Made by a program: the position numbers and the translations under genes. The notes beneath the pieces are model-generated. The model was not told the origin of the DNA and ran no database searches. It saw nothing but the letters and a program-made list of their open reading frames with translations. Shown one piece after another: positions 35,886 through 47,550 of a DNA stretch of 64,000 nt. This DNA is from Nectonema munidae (lineage: Eukaryota > Nematomorpha > Nectonematoida > Nectonematidae): assembly GCA_030549495.1 (NCBI GenBank), contig JAUIRK010000897.1:866965-930964 (forward strand). The letters run 5' to 3'. Within the stretch, counting starts at the first letter, position 1; each line of letters starts with the position of its first letter.

Positions 35886-36503
35886 TAACAAAGATGGTGG
35901 AAACGAATGATTGAAATGAATATCAATACACAAATGATGTGTAACAAATCAATGCAACAAATTTTTCAGGTTTGTTAGCCTAAACGTTCCATAAATTCTG
36001 CTGTAGCGCATTCTTATCCAAACACAATATGAATCTTTATGTTTGAATTTATAAACAAAACTTTTTTGTTCTTGAAGCCTACAAGAAAGCAGTTTTAACA
36101 CCTTTATTGTTTCATAATTCATGCACAGTAGTGTACATCACCATATGATACGAAGAGAGTATCATCTAACAATTCTCTTTATATATGTTGCGAGGTATTG
36201 AATCAGGCAAACAAATAACCAAGATCTGTAAACCACCACTATTTTTTATGAAAATTGTCAGAACTTATTTTGTGGTTGGCGATTATCAAGCGTAATTATG
36301 AAACAGAGCATACAGCATGATTTTATAAAAGAAACGCTATACTATTCTATAGGGGTTTACAACAGATGTAAAAAAGCAGTATACTTTGTAGGATTAAACG
36401 GTTTGAAGTTGCTAACATTTATTATAAAAACCAAAAAGTGGAGCTTTATATAGAAAAACGAAAATACATCAAATAACAGCGTGGTCTTGATTTTTATTGT
36501 GAT

Positions 36504-36751
36504 AGTTGAAAAAAAGAATTTTTTCACCTAATTTGTATTAGTTGAAAGATGTCGTAGAAGCATAAATAAACTGGCTATTTTTGAAGTAAAATGTTAATAA
36601 TTATGACTTATAATTGTGTTATCTAACAATATGATTGTAATTTCTCCAAAAAACTATCTTTTATGAAGATTATAGATGGCGTTAATCTCTATGTTTTGTG
36701 TAAAGATTATGCTGACAGAATTGACCATCTTCGTTTTGTTTCATCTTTAAG
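36504..36751 (+). repeat. dispersed repeat, copy A (inverted partner at 46.1 kb)
   Basis: About 250 bp that matches the reverse complement of 46141-46415 over most of its length, including TTAGTTGAAAGATGTCGTAG, TATGACTTATAATTGTGTTA and AAGATTATNCTGACAG. The copies are diverged by substitutions and a roughly 25-bp length difference. No coding sequence is present. In both places the repeat sits just beyond the 3' end of a hAT transposase fragment. Confidence 0.75.
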
Positions 36752-36806
36752 TACGTAAAAAAATTATAAAATACATAATATCTTTTATATAGGTTTTTTG
36801 ATATAT

Positions 36807-37007
36807 TCAATTTTGAGTAAAATGAGTTTGAAGATTTTGCTTGCCATAAAAAGCCCTACTCCGTCCTTCTAAACGATTAAGGGCAGAAAAAGTGCATTCA
36901 ACTACAGAACTCGAATATCCTGCCGTCAGAGCTCTTATAAAATTTGTTTTAAAATGTCCCCCATCTAAAATTGAAACAAAACTCGTTATATTTGAGCTTA
37001 AATTCAT
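36807..37007 (-). pseudogene. hAT transposase C-terminal fragment
   Basis: The 66-codon frame has RALTAGYSSSVVECTFSALN then RLEGRSRAFYGKQNLQTHFT, resembling the hAT dimerisation segment (SSxxxExxFSALxR). Only the last part of the protein remains and the rest is unrecognisable. It ends next to repeat copy A. Confidence 0.5.
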
Positions 37008-37379
37008 TTTTATTTCTAAATTTAGCTCATTCAGTCTTGCATTTTAATTTTGGTAAAAATTTTCTACGACTGCCCAAAATACGCTGCAATCAACTTTAAA
37101 TTGGTCTAAAATTAGAGAGGTTTTCAAGTGTATCCTTTTTATGAAGCATAGTAGAAGTCTTGAACTAATTATATTTGTATAATTTCTTAGTCTTAAAAAA
37201 ATAATTTACTAGTCTTAAGAAAGTCGGTATTACCCTGGGCTTAGAGTTTCAAAAGATTGCCAAAGTTTTATATTATATTCTCTAAACCTGGTCTACGTAG
37301 ATGATTAAATTTGATGATCATACTACTGGGCATTTTTATATAAGAAATAAATAATATATGTAACACATCCATTTTTAGA

Positions 37380-37445
37380 GGAGGTGGCAAGGGAAGCTAA
37401 GGGGCAGTGCCCCCCCCCCTCTCTGCCCCACTGGCTACGCTTCTG
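37380..37445. mobile_element. MITE-like fragment with hAT-type tip
   Basis: Ends CCACTGGCTACGCTTCTG, the inverse of CAGAAGCGTAGCCAGTGG, a tip like those of the MITEs at 5.9 and 15.0 kb. It contains a C run at 37410-37419. The left side, with AAGGGAAGCTAAGGGG, is a degenerate partner. No flanking duplication was resolved. Confidence 0.5.
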
Positions 37446-37884
37446 TCCGAGGTATGTATGTATAAAAATGAGTGTGTTTATATCAGAATGGAAGAATAAG
37501 AATAAGTTTATTTAAATTAATTTCACTGTAAAACAAAACAATTTGTTAAATGTGAAAATTCTTCCATTATCTGCCGCTGCAAACGAAAGATCTTCAAAGG
37601 GAAATTGATCCATCATGAATGTCAGGGCTTTCATATATAAATATACAAAAAAAGAAGAATATACATATGAAAAGAAAAGATCATTTCTTTTTGAGGTATA
37701 TGATAGGGCAGACTTTTTGAATTTGTACAAAGGACTCCTTGAGACAAATTTGTCTTAAAGGAGATGTCACCAAAAAATATATCATGACACGCATCGAAGC
37801 AAACTCTTCCCCTACATAACATCTCAATCTCTCCTCCCTCCCAAACTTCCATAAATCATCGTCTACACCCAACAATTTTCACAT

Positions 37885-38010
37885 TTATACCAAAATCAGT
37901 TTCATCACTAGACACCTCATCCATACAACATTTAATCACTCGTCATTTCATCACACGACACTTAATCACAAAGATATTTTACCACTCGACATTTTATCAC
38001 TAATTATATT
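37885..38010. repeat. short degenerate tandem motif, about 17-18 bp
   Basis: Repeats of the type CACTCGACATTTTATCAC occur about six times in imperfect form (for example TCACTCGTCATTTCATCAC, CACACGACACTTAATCAC and CCACTCGACATTTTATCAC). The origin is unclear. Confidence 0.6.
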
Positions 38011-38350
38011 TCAGCTAATTAGATTGAAAAAGTAATAATAATTTTTGACACATGCATCATCTGTTTCTTCACTTTAATAATTGTTTTTTGTATCCGCCTG
38101 CCTATCTTACACTTATCTTTTCTTTTTGCTTCTCATTATGCTTTTCCATTAATTATTTTTAACAGAGATTTTTGGAATTTTTTTAATATAGAACACTTTT
38201 GTGAGTTCAGAAGACAGTTTTTTTCGATAATTTTGAATATAATAAGTATAAACAATATAAAGACACTCTCTTTATACGTTGGCGATGCAGAGAATATCAG
38301 AAAAAATTTAATACATTTGTTACAACTTCGGGTAATCGTGTGATTTCACT

Positions 38351-39331
38351 CTCTAAAGCAGGGTTTCAAAACGGTGGGTAATTACCCCCAAAGGGGTAAT
38401 TAGCTAATTTCCAAGGGGTCACTTTAGTCTTGAGGAAAACCTTCGATCAAATCAAAGTATTTCTCTCAGAACAGAATGACAAATCTAAAAAATTATTGGA
38501 TTATGTTCAGGGATCCTTCAAACTTGAATAGGCTTAACCGTCAAATGCAAGGACCTGAGCAAACCATCGTTATGCACACTGATGCGATGATCAAAGTCTT
38601 TCTCGATAAACTTGCCTTCTGGAAAAGAAGAGTAGAAAAGGGAGAGTTTACTTTTTTTATCGCCTTAATGAGGTTTTTAATGATAACACCTTTGAGTTTT
38701 CAGATAATAATCGAAAAAAGGATATCGTTGACCACTAAACATGCTTCAAAGCGAGTTTAAGTATTATTTCTATGAGATTGGAGAAGAAGAAAGCCCACAA
38801 GTCCTACTCGCCAGAAACCCTTACCCTTGTGCTGTGGATGATCTTCCCGAAGGTATTCAAGAAGAATTTCTGGAACTCATCAATAACACTTCGGCAAAGA
38901 AAGAATTTCAAAGAAAAAAGATCTGAACATTACAAACTTTTGGCGCAAAATGTTACCCATTTTTCCCAAGATTTCCAAATTTGCCTTGAAATTATTAATT
39001 CCATTCTCTTCAACATCTTTGTGAAACTGCTTTTCCGAGTCTATTGATCATAAAATCCAAGGCTAGGAATAAACTCAAGGCTGAAGCAGATATTAGATGT
39101 GCTCTGAGCAAAACAGAGCCGAGAATTGATCTACTCACCTCTAAAAAACAAATTCATATTATATTTATTATATTAATTTGGTAAAAAAAAATTCTTTTTC
39201 AAATATATTTTTCTGTTTTTTTGAAATTTTTACGTTTATTGAAATGTTTGGATAGGGAGGGGGTAATGAAAATTTTGAAGTAAGCTAAAAGGGGTAATCG
39301 TCAAATAGGTTTAAGAAGCACTGCTCTAAAT
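38351..39331 (+). mobile_element. internally deleted hAT element with 8-bp target duplication
   Basis: The element (38359-39323, 965 bp) starts CAGGGTTTCAAAACGGTGGG and ends TTAAGAAGCACTG, with paired GGGGTAAT words near both tips. Flanks are CTCTAAAG (38351-38358) and CTCTAAAT (39324-39331), an 8-bp duplication with one change. It retains only pieces of the 3' half of a hAT transposase. Confidence 0.8.
38470..39160 (+). pseudogene. hAT transposase C-terminal half, broken
   Basis: Frames include LNRLNRQMQGPEQTIVMHTD (about 38520), LDKLAFWKRRVEKGEF (about 38605), CAVDDLPEGIQEEFLELINN (about 38830) and, in another frame, sequence equivalent to the hAT dimerisation end (KARNKLKAEADIRCALSKTE, about 39062-39121). 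The order matches ZBED5/FAM200-type hAT transposases. Frameshifts divide it and the N-terminal half is deleted. Confidence 0.65.
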
Positions 39332-40300
39332 GATGTTACATGCCATTTGTTAAAATGCGCTATGTTAACGTGGACCGAAAAAATGAAATGTTTTGTTTGT
39401 TATACATTTATCAAGCATGCAGTCCTTCACTTCTTGCAAAGAACTGAAGGTGGTATAAGACCACCGAAATACTTTCATTTGATAAAGACTCCTTAAAAGT
39501 ATCAAGAGGTTTCTTTAATATAACTATATATAATAATAAAGTGGAGTTTTCCTATAGTCTTCATGTTTTGAAAAGATATACATGAGATAGCGATTATAAT
39601 GAAGTTTAATATTTTATCATTGCCTCATATTTGAGCATATATGTGAGAATTAGAGTGACGTTGAATCAAATTTAAACCATGATCATGAACTAATATTCTC
39701 ATTAGAAGCATAAACTGTTCATAATATATTGGCACTATGGTTGTTACCAACCAATGAGCGACAACAATATTTCCACACACCGCAATATCCTAATCGTTTG
39801 TTTGGTTCAGAGACAATTCGGTCTCAAGACAATTCCGCCTCTGGACATAATTAATATCAATATATTCAGAGGTCAAATTGGCCACAGGCCAAATTGACCA
39901 ACTTCTGCTTGTTTTATAACGTAAGAAATGTTTTTTTTTCAATAAATGTAGAAAAATCTTACCTCGGAAATTAAAATCGATTATGCAAGATAATTGAAAA
40001 TAATTTTAGCAAAAAAAGTTGTAAAAAAGTGGCCAAATGATAGAAAATGATCCCATTTGTGTTCGGCTTAAGGACATTATTAAGAAATGTCTTCGCGGAT
40101 GCCATGGGACCCGCGAGCTATATTTTACGCAGACCTCATAGGCACAGAAGTAGAGAAATAATATATTAAAAGTTAGTTGAAGAGTTAGCAGAATAACGTA
40201 AGAACAAAATCGCAGAATAAGTTTCCAAGAAGACTGTCAAAAGAATATAACAAAATTGCAAATAAAGTGCAAAGATCAAAACAAAAGTATTATGAAGATT
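39332..40300. other. non-coding region
   Basis: No gene recognised. Around 39800-39900 there are GACAATTCGGTCTC-like and CAAATTGGCC-like inverted words that recall the 14.35-14.65 kb repeat. A small GC-rich patch (CGGATGCCATGGGACCCGCG) lies near 40095. Confidence 0.4.
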
Positions 40301-40455
40301 TGGGGCGTGAGTATATGGTTGGTTAGATGCTGGATTCTATAACTCAAGGTCTTGGGTTCGATCCCGCATCAAGCCTGCTTTCCTCACAGTTCGATTCAAG
40401 CGGCGCAATTGTGCCTTTTCGATGAAACACCCTACGCTACCATTACCATTATTAT
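40301..40455 (+). mobile_element. tRNA-derived SINE, family 1, copy C
   Basis: The head GGGCGTGAGTATATGGTTGG (A-box region) and the B box GGGTTCGATCCC (about 40353-40364) are followed by the body GCGGCGCAATTGTGCC then TTTTCGATGAAACACC, shared with copies A and B. It ends in a short TACCATTACCATTATTATT repeat tail. Target duplications were not resolved. Confidence 0.7.
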
Positions 40456-43277
40456 TTGTATATATGGGGAAACTCTATCGAGTAAACTAAAGTGTTTTGT
40501 GATAATTGTGCTTGATTTTTCAGTTCACCAATAAATTTTTTATATTTATGACATAAATAACATTAAATATGATACTTACAGAAAAGATAAACTAAAAGTC
40601 ACAAAAATTAGGTAAATAATTTTGTAAAAATTCTTAACATGCTTTGTTAATGTTTTTTCAAAAAGAAATGGAGTCATTTTGACCCGAAAAGGGTCATTAT
40701 TCCTCTGAGAAGGGGAATTTTAACGACTAATCATCTTTTTCAATTTACGTTTATATTTTTTAAAGTAGACGATTTATAATTCATCTAACACTCGTCCTCT
40801 AAGCGTTATAGGGTTATAGGCGTTTGTGCTAGTTCTATTGTTGACCTATTAGTGACGGGTTACTTTAGCCCCTAAACTAAAACATCTATTGTATAAAATT
40901 GTATGAAGTATATCTCTCTTGACTGTCAATCAAAATCAAATGCACATTTTTAAACAAAATTTTGACATAATAATTAATGTCTATAACTTATAACTTAATG
41001 TTTAACCTAGATGGATACCCTCTTGAAAATTTATAATCATGTATATAGAGTTTTTCACTCTTTAGTGAACTATTTGCATTCATTAGTAAATTAGATTCAT
41101 GGAAAATCCACCTTACAATACAAATTTTTTTCCCAGAAATGTAAACTTTTTACGAGTAAATGCGAAAAGATTCTGACAAAATTTCAAAGGCCAAACGCAT
41201 CTATTCTCTCTGATAAATTTTTTTCCGAATATCTTTGAAACCAAATTCCGAGGTCAAGGACTCGAAACCACCAAAATTTAAATCAGATACAAACATTCTT
41301 TTTTTTCCCAAAATTTTCATGACAAATAAACTCCATACTTTTGACTATTTGGAGGAAGTTTTTTTTAGTTAAAAATTTTTTTTATTTGGCTATTTTTTAA
41401 AAAGAAGTTTGAACGTAGTCAAAAGATGCTATATTTGTTCTACGCAAACTTTTGAAAAATCTGGAAAACAAAAAACATGAAAAACATTTGATGCAATACC
41501 TCGAAGGAATCACTGTAGTGAAATAGGTGGAATTGGTTCAAGACTTCAATCAGTACCTGTCAACAAAAAGTGGATGAGTTCGTATTGTGTGATAAATTTA
41601 AGTAAAACCTAAAAATGTCTACCTATTATAATATGGTGAATAATGGCACGTATATGAAATGGTTTGAATTTATTTTTGTGACTTATTTCAAAAAATAATG
41701 GAATGACTTGCATAGTGGCGATTCAGCTCTTTCTTTTTCTCTGTGATTGCCTTGAGCAATAGTATTGTTATTTGAAAAAAAAAAATAGAGAAGAAATACT
41801 TGTGAAATTCTAGCTTTCAATATAATTTATGAAGAATTCCACACGCAAGCTTGGATGTAACCTCACATTTTCATTTTTTATAATTGTCAAACATGCTTCG
41901 AAGACTTACGTATTACGAAGATTTTGTATTATAAGCAGGAGAGTGTAACTACCATATATGACCCATAGCAGTTTTATCAAGATTGTTCGTAAAAATTCGG
42001 TACTCGATGCACCCCATTACGAGGTGAAGCAGTTTGCTTATAAAACCTTAGCCGCCTATTTTAATATCGCTTTATCATCGACATTGCATAAAAAGCAATA
42101 TTAAAATAAGGATTTCATGATGAGGCATCCAACTTGCAGGACTCGATCTAAGCCCGAAGCTTCATCCATTGATCATATATCCTCGACTAGATCTTTAGTT
42201 AGATATTTCTTTCCCCTATTATTTTAATTTTATCGATATCAGCAGTTTTCTATTCCCTTAGAAGTAATGAAAATGGAACCATTTTCACATGCTAATTCTG
42301 ATATAAGCTTTCTTTTCATAAATGTAAAAATTCGAGAGTACGCCAAAGGGTGTTGATTCAAAGAGAAAGCTGCCAATAATATGTCAATTTTATTTGAAAT
42401 CATATTACTTATTTCATGATACACACAAAGTATATTGGAATAATATATAGTAGCGAAAGATATGAAGTTGGATTTAAAATTTGTTAACTTTTTATTATTA
42501 TTACATTTCATTTTGTATCATTTAATATTATATTTTGTCTACTATTAACGAATAAATATGCTTACTACTTCATTCTTCTATAAAAACTAAATGTCTGGCA
42601 GATGGCATTACGTTTCTGATACTTCATTCTTATAAGTAACGTATATATTTGGTCAAGGGTCGCTAACCTTTTATAGGGTACGTGCCAAATATAGTCTTTT
42701 CTAATGATAATGTGCGGATTTTTTAAATCTTTTATTGATGGCTACATCATACACAAATTAAATTCGAAAATTTTAAATGAATAAAATTCTATTCCTTCTA
42801 TATCAATTGCTCATCATTTTTTTTTAATTTTCCAATATTGACCCATGCGCGCTGCATTTTGCATCCCCTGTTTTGACGATCTCGTTAACAGATGAATGTT
42901 TTGAGCTGCCCAAATATCTCCAACCTTTCCGTGTGCATATGAAAACGGTTCCTGATATTACGTGTAAACTGGATTAATCTAACAAAAATAACAAAGAAGG
43001 TAAAATGGAAAGCGACGTGGTTTCACAAAGAACACCACCATCTATATTAATGATATACAAGTGGATTCCCCCATTGGTTTGTCTCTTCGCTCGAAGCATG
43101 GGAATCATTTAAGGTATTTCGTAGGAGGGGTGGAACTACGAAATATTCTCCCCTCCCGCTTCACGCTATGCGAGTCTTAGTAAAAGGGTATATTATTGGT
43201 TGCCTCCATTCTTAAAGATTTTATTGTGAAAAATTGAAAAAATGATATATTACAATGATCTTTTCAACCCTCTAAAC
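40456..43277. other. non-coding region with scattered transposon tips
   Basis: No gene recognised. It holds a hairpin at 42058-42107 (16-base arms, one mismatch) and a hAT-type tip CAAGGGTCGCTAACCTTTTA with GTACGTGCCAAA near 42656. A second hairpin lies at 43113-43148 (TATTTCGTAG against CTACGAAATA). The 90-codon minus-strand frame at 42239-42511 is not recognised. Confidence 0.45.
42058..42107. repeat. inverted repeat (hairpin)
   Basis: Arms ATTTTAATATCGCTTT and AAAGCAATATTAAAAT pair with one mismatch across an 18-base loop. The neighbourhood (CTCGATGCACCCCATTACGA upstream, AGGACTCGATCTAAGCC downstream) has GC content above background and may belong to a decayed small element. Confidence 0.6.
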
Positions 43278-43330
43278 CAGGGGTTCTCAACCTTTTTTCC
43301 GGTTAAGCACCCCCTGAGTTATAAGACCAT
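43278..43330 (+). mobile_element. hAT 5' tip fragment
   Basis: CAGGGGTTCTCAACCTTTTT at 43278 followed by CACCCCCTGAGTT is a typical tip of ZBED5-like hAT elements. The fitting transposase may be the fragment starting at 45382, which would make the copia remnant and more lie within this element, but the link is not proven. Confidence 0.5.
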
Positions 43331-44189
43331 CTTTCCGAACCCCCGAATAATCTGACAATGAAGAAAATGGTAATTTATTGTCTAACTCATTAGGGTACAT
43401 TGTACAAATTGAAGGAACAGACACTGCTAGCACTAAATTTCATATGCCGCTATTACTACTATTTAAAATATTTCTTTTGTCAGCCATCTAAGTATCCCTA
43501 GAAATCTTGTTGTGAACACCAGGTTTACCTGAAAGCTTCACACCTAAGTCTCAAACTTATATCGATTTTTTTGGGATTGGAAAACTTTTTATTGCAAAAT
43601 GATATAAAAGTAACCAAGAAATAAAAATATCATTTAGACCAATTTATTAGAATGAAGTTCACGATGTTGCACAGATTAGTAATACGGGTTTGAAACAAAA
43701 TTAAAATATATTGCCCACGCTAATTTGCTGGTCTAATTTTCAAACCCTAATCCATCCAGGTTTAGAACGTAGTGGTGTTCTGAAATATTTGTCTTTTGAA
43801 TAAACTTTTGGATCAATCTATCCCTTTCTTTTCAAGTAAACTAAACAAAATCAGACTAACATAGCAAACTTGTAGAAAAAACAGTCTAACAATATCATAT
43901 TAAAAAGATTAGAATTTGCAACGTTTTTAAATATTTGATATGTAGTACATTACCTTTTTTGCTGTAAAGAGTATTTTTATCCTTCTATACTAGTTATTTT
44001 TAACCTATTTTTTGTATTATATACTTTTTATACTTTGATATTTACATTTTATAGATATATCCTTATTCTTAGATTTGTGTCTAATAAACTTTTTTCTTTC
44101 TATTTCTTTTTTCACTTATTATTAACCCCTACTAATATTTTAATTAAAGTTATTCGTATCATAAAGATTTTAAAAGAAAACATCGACAA

Positions 44190-45381
44190 AGATTTTAAAA
44201 GAAAAGTTGGAAAGGCAGGAATTGAAAAAAAAGTAGCTTGGGTATCACACAAAATACAAATAGCTGATTGCCTCACAAAGAAGGAACCAAATCCCAGAAA
44301 GTTATCCCAAGTTATCAACCAAGATATGAGATTCGACCTTGGAAAGAAGATGTTCTTTTAAGAAAAGAAAGAAAATTGGGTAGTGTTGAAGTTCAAGGCT
44401 AATCAACTAACTAGTAGCCTCACGCATTTTCACTAACGCAATCGTGTGACCTCTCACACCTTATGCAATTATCGTGTAGCCCAGTGGTTCTTAACCTTTA
44501 GGATCTGTTTACGCCTAAATATTATGAAAAAAATTTTATGACCCCTATAAAATTCTTTTTGATTCAGCCGTTTAAAGTTAAAAACAAGAAAATTTACATG
44601 TTATATTAATGTTATATTTTAACACTTGTTAAAAGAAAGTTTAATTGAAAATTTTTATTTAAATTAATATAACCTAACAAATACAGTATACTTTCATTCG
44701 AAGGTTGGTATTGTTTGTCAGACAAAAGTTTTTCAAAACATGGTGTAATGCTCGACAGACAGCATCTCGTGTCTGAATCAATTGCAAGCTTATTACGTGC
44801 ACTTGTTTTTAAAGACATCATTGCACAAAATTCAGTCTCGCAACGATAAATTGAAGGTGGCTGTATCCAAAAAAAAGTGCTTGTTCGGAAAAATCGAGTT
44901 TTAATTGACTGTCTTCTCTTATTTGAAGAAACTCCACTTTGGCAGCAGCATCAGAGTCATCAATGCAACTTTCGCCCACTGAAAAAGGTCTGGTGATCCA
45001 AATGTCATTAGAACGGCTATTTAACTTCGGAAAATAGTTTTCAATTGCTTGATTGCAAGCAACATGTGTGAGATTTAAAATGATTGATTTTAAGAGCAAA
45101 ATTATTAATTGATTGCATCATACAATCAGGATTAATGAATACATCAAATAGAAATAGTTTTGCAACTGATGGAAAGACGTTCATGAGGATACACTTTTTG
45201 ATACCAAAAGTTTTTCATGACCCCTGCAAAAACTTCAAACGACCCCCAGGTTAAGAACCACTGGTCACACACCTTATCTTGTAGCCTCGCACCATCATTA
45301 ATGCAAAGATAATCTCACCTGGTATCCTAAAGACAATTAGAGAAAGACTACTTCTCAATAAAACTGTTTTTTCTTTATACA
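44190..45381 (+). mobile_element. Ty1/copia-type LTR element remnant, 3' end with LTR
   Basis: A fossil. A short coding remnant with the copia-type RNase H end (WVSHKIQIADCLTKKEPNPR, about 44229-44290) is followed by a purine-rich tract (44362-44380) and an LTR from about 44384 (TGTTGAAG) to about 45381 (TTATACA). The LTR has roughly 30-bp internal repeats and is interrupted by a hAT element (44482-45263); without it the LTR is about 216 bp. The rest of the element, including the 5' LTR, is not seen, so it is badly broken and old. Confidence 0.6.
44482..45263 (-). mobile_element. hAT element (ZBED5-like), deleted copy, inside the copia LTR
   Basis: The tips CAGTGGTTCTTAACC (44482) and GGTTAAGAACCACTG (ending 45263) are perfect inverted repeats, with GACCCC words just inside both. 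Minus-strand coding remnants of the transposase C-terminus are present: YFPKLNSRSNDIWITRPFSV then DDSDAAAKVEFLQIREDSQL (about 45030-44890), and KTSARNKLAIDSDTRCCLSS then ITPCFEKLLSDKQYQPS (about 44815-44700). The N-terminal two thirds are missing. Clear 8-bp flanking duplications are not visible. Confidence 0.75.
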
Positions 45382-46090
45382 TAATCAGCTCCTTCAATGA
45401 TTGGATGCAAATCTGGGTTAGCCTTTGTGAAGAATGTTGCTCCGCATGTCATATTCACTCACTGCATAATTCATCGTTATGCTTTGGCAATTAAAACACT
45501 TCCACATGAACTTAAACAAGTTCTTACAACCTTTGTTAAGATTGTGAATCATGTAAGAAAAAGCGCTACTACTTCAAGAGTTTTCAAGGTTCTTTGTGAA
45601 GAAATGGGTTCTGATTTTTCTATGCAGCGTTTCAGTCTAAGTTGACATTTTTATGAAAAATGAGTTCAGATGAAATATTAGCTCACCTTGTAACTGTGAA
45701 TCAAGCAATTGAAAACTACTTTCCAGGATTGAATTGTCCTTTTATGACGTGTGGATTTACAGGCCCTTTTCAGTGAGCGAGAATACCATCCATCAGATGA
45801 CACTGATGTTGCCGCTAAAGTATAGTTTCTTCAAATTCGAGAAGATACTAATTAAAAATTGAATATCCTATTCTTTCTAAACATGACTTGAATTCTTTAA
45901 TACAGTCGCCTTCAACTTATCGTTGCGAAACTGGGTTCTGTGCAATGATGACTTTAAAAACAACTGCACGGAATAAACTTGTAATTGATGCAAACATGGG
46001 GTGTTATCTCTAGAGCGGCACTCCACGCTTTCATAAGCTTCTATCTGCAAGACAGTACCAACCTTCTCATTGAGGCGAACTAAAGTTTCT
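45382..46090 (+). pseudogene. hAT (ZBED5-like) transposase fragment
   Basis: Starts within SAPSMIGCKSGLAFVKNVAP then HVIFTHCIIHRYALAIKTLP (about 45385-45500), the catalytic-core block with C..H typical of hAT. It goes on to VNHVRKSATTSRVFKVLCEE and, in other frames, VNQAIENYFPGLN (about 45690) and the C-terminal LKTTARNKLVIDANMGCYL then RFHKLLSARQYQPSH (to about 46070). It has several stops and frameshifts. Its C-terminus is homologous to the hAT at 44482-45263, so two copies of one family lie side by side in opposite orientation. Confidence 0.7.
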
Positions 46091-46140
46091 ATAATTTTCA
46101 TTAGTTTTATAGATTTTCTCCACTTTTAATACCTCTTAAC

Positions 46141-46415
46141 TTTTAGATAAAACAATATGAAGATGGTCATTGCTGTCAGAATAATCTTTACACAAGACCT
46201 TTAACCATTTTAAGATTAACGCAATATATATCTTCATAGGCGATTAATTTTTGGAGAAATTCCGATCATATTATTGGATAACACAATTATAAGTCATAAA
46301 ATGTAAAAATTATTAACATTTTAGTCCAAAAAATACTTAGTTTTTAAGCTTCTACGACATCTTTCAACTAAAACAAATTAGGTGAAAAAAATTCTGTTTT
46401 TTTGCAACTATAACA
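46141..46415 (-). repeat. dispersed repeat, copy B (inverted partner of 36.5 kb)
   Basis: Reverse complement matches 36504-36751, with shared words such as AAAGATGTCGTAGAAGC, CTTATAATTGTGTTATC and CTGACAGNAATGACCATCTTC. It starts directly after a hAT transposase 3' end, mirroring copy A, which also abuts a hAT C-terminus. Confidence 0.75.
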
Positions 46416-47457
46416 TTTTCCAGATAAACTGTGGAGATTACAGTGAGGAACAAGGGAGTGCGATTAACATGTTAGCAGATTTCTGTTGGTATTTGAAACG
46501 TGGCCTGCCTAGTTAAAAGCTTAAAAAATCGCTGAAAAAATCTTTTCTCTCAGACTAATTGATTTTTTTGTGCATTTTTAGATTAAATAAAACTAAGTTA
46601 TAATTTTTTTATCCTTACTATTATTATTAAGAAAATTTAATACAGTTAGATTTATTGAAAAAAAACAACAATTTTTAAGAATTTTTTTTTGACAAGCACA
46701 CTATTCTTTTCACACTACACACTAATGAATATTGAGGCTCTCCCAAACAAAAAGGGTCATTTTACAATCAAACAGAGTTTTAGATTCGGAAAATTAGGTG
46801 ACGAATATATAGACACTTTTTTCTCGCACTATTAACGCTAAGGACTAAAATTTTGAAGATTATTCGTGCGCTTTCTTTTTCAATGGAATTTTGTATATCA
46901 AAAACAGACGGTTTTTATTTCTTGGGACACCGGTGTTGCGCTATAGTCCTAAAAGGGTTAAAGAGAAAAAAAATTTCTTAAAAAAAAATTAACTTTAAAA
47001 TTTTTAATTATGAAAATAATTTAAGTTTATAATTACTAAGCATAGATAATTTTCTCAATTTTATTTTATAGGTATGGTAAATATGTAAAATAACCTATCT
47101 TATAATAAAAAATTTTGTTAAAACATTAAAATAAATTAAGAAATATATTTAAATTATCATACATAAAAAGATAGAAAAAAACCAAAAAATAAAGAACTAT
47201 CCTGATTTTGGATGGATTATACCGATTTAAACACATTAATCAGACTCTCTATTTTCGGATAAAAATTATAGTCAAAAATTGTAAAATTCTATTTGATAGG
47301 TTGGAATTGAGGCAGCTTGTAAGACAGAGGATTTGAAAGCTGGCAAATAGCTAGTAGGATTTACAAAATCAAAAAGTTCAAAGTCTAAAACTCAATTAAC
47401 AAGAAAAAAAAAAGTAAAAAACAATACAGAGAACAAAGATGAAAAAAAGGCAGAGGT
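46416..47457. other. non-coding with one piggyBac-type tip
   Basis: At 46920-46961 the sequence CACCGGTGTTGCGCTATAGT then CCTAAAAGGG is followed by TTAA, the look of a right piggyBac end at its TTAA target; no left end was found. Around 47300-47350 (minus strand) a short stretch resembles the LINE 3' coding end at 50.5 kb. Confidence 0.4.
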
Positions 47458-47550
47458 GGTTGGTTGGAGATATCAAAGCACTTTCAGCCGCAAGGCTATA
47501 TGCTCGCGTTATACTTGAGATGGTTAATCACAGTTTTGTGATTTTGTATC
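47458..47550 (-). mobile_element. SINE family 2, copy B, head missing
   Basis: Shares the body and 3' end with copy A: GGTTGGTTGGAGATATCAAA at its start on the plus strand, then GCTATATGCTCGCG and GAGATGGTTAATCACAG. The tRNA-like head is absent, as in a 5'-truncated retroposon. It lies about 100 bp before the tandem array at 47.65 kb. Confidence 0.7.

Noticed and set aside
42120-42200. third SINE type (minus strand, AGATCGAGTCC as B box)
   Set aside because: Only a weak B-box-like word; no second copy in the window and no duplication.
42656-42890. complete small hAT element from CAAGGGTCGCTAACC to CATCCCCTG
   Set aside because: The proposed right end pairs poorly with the left tip and the flanking 8-mers differ.
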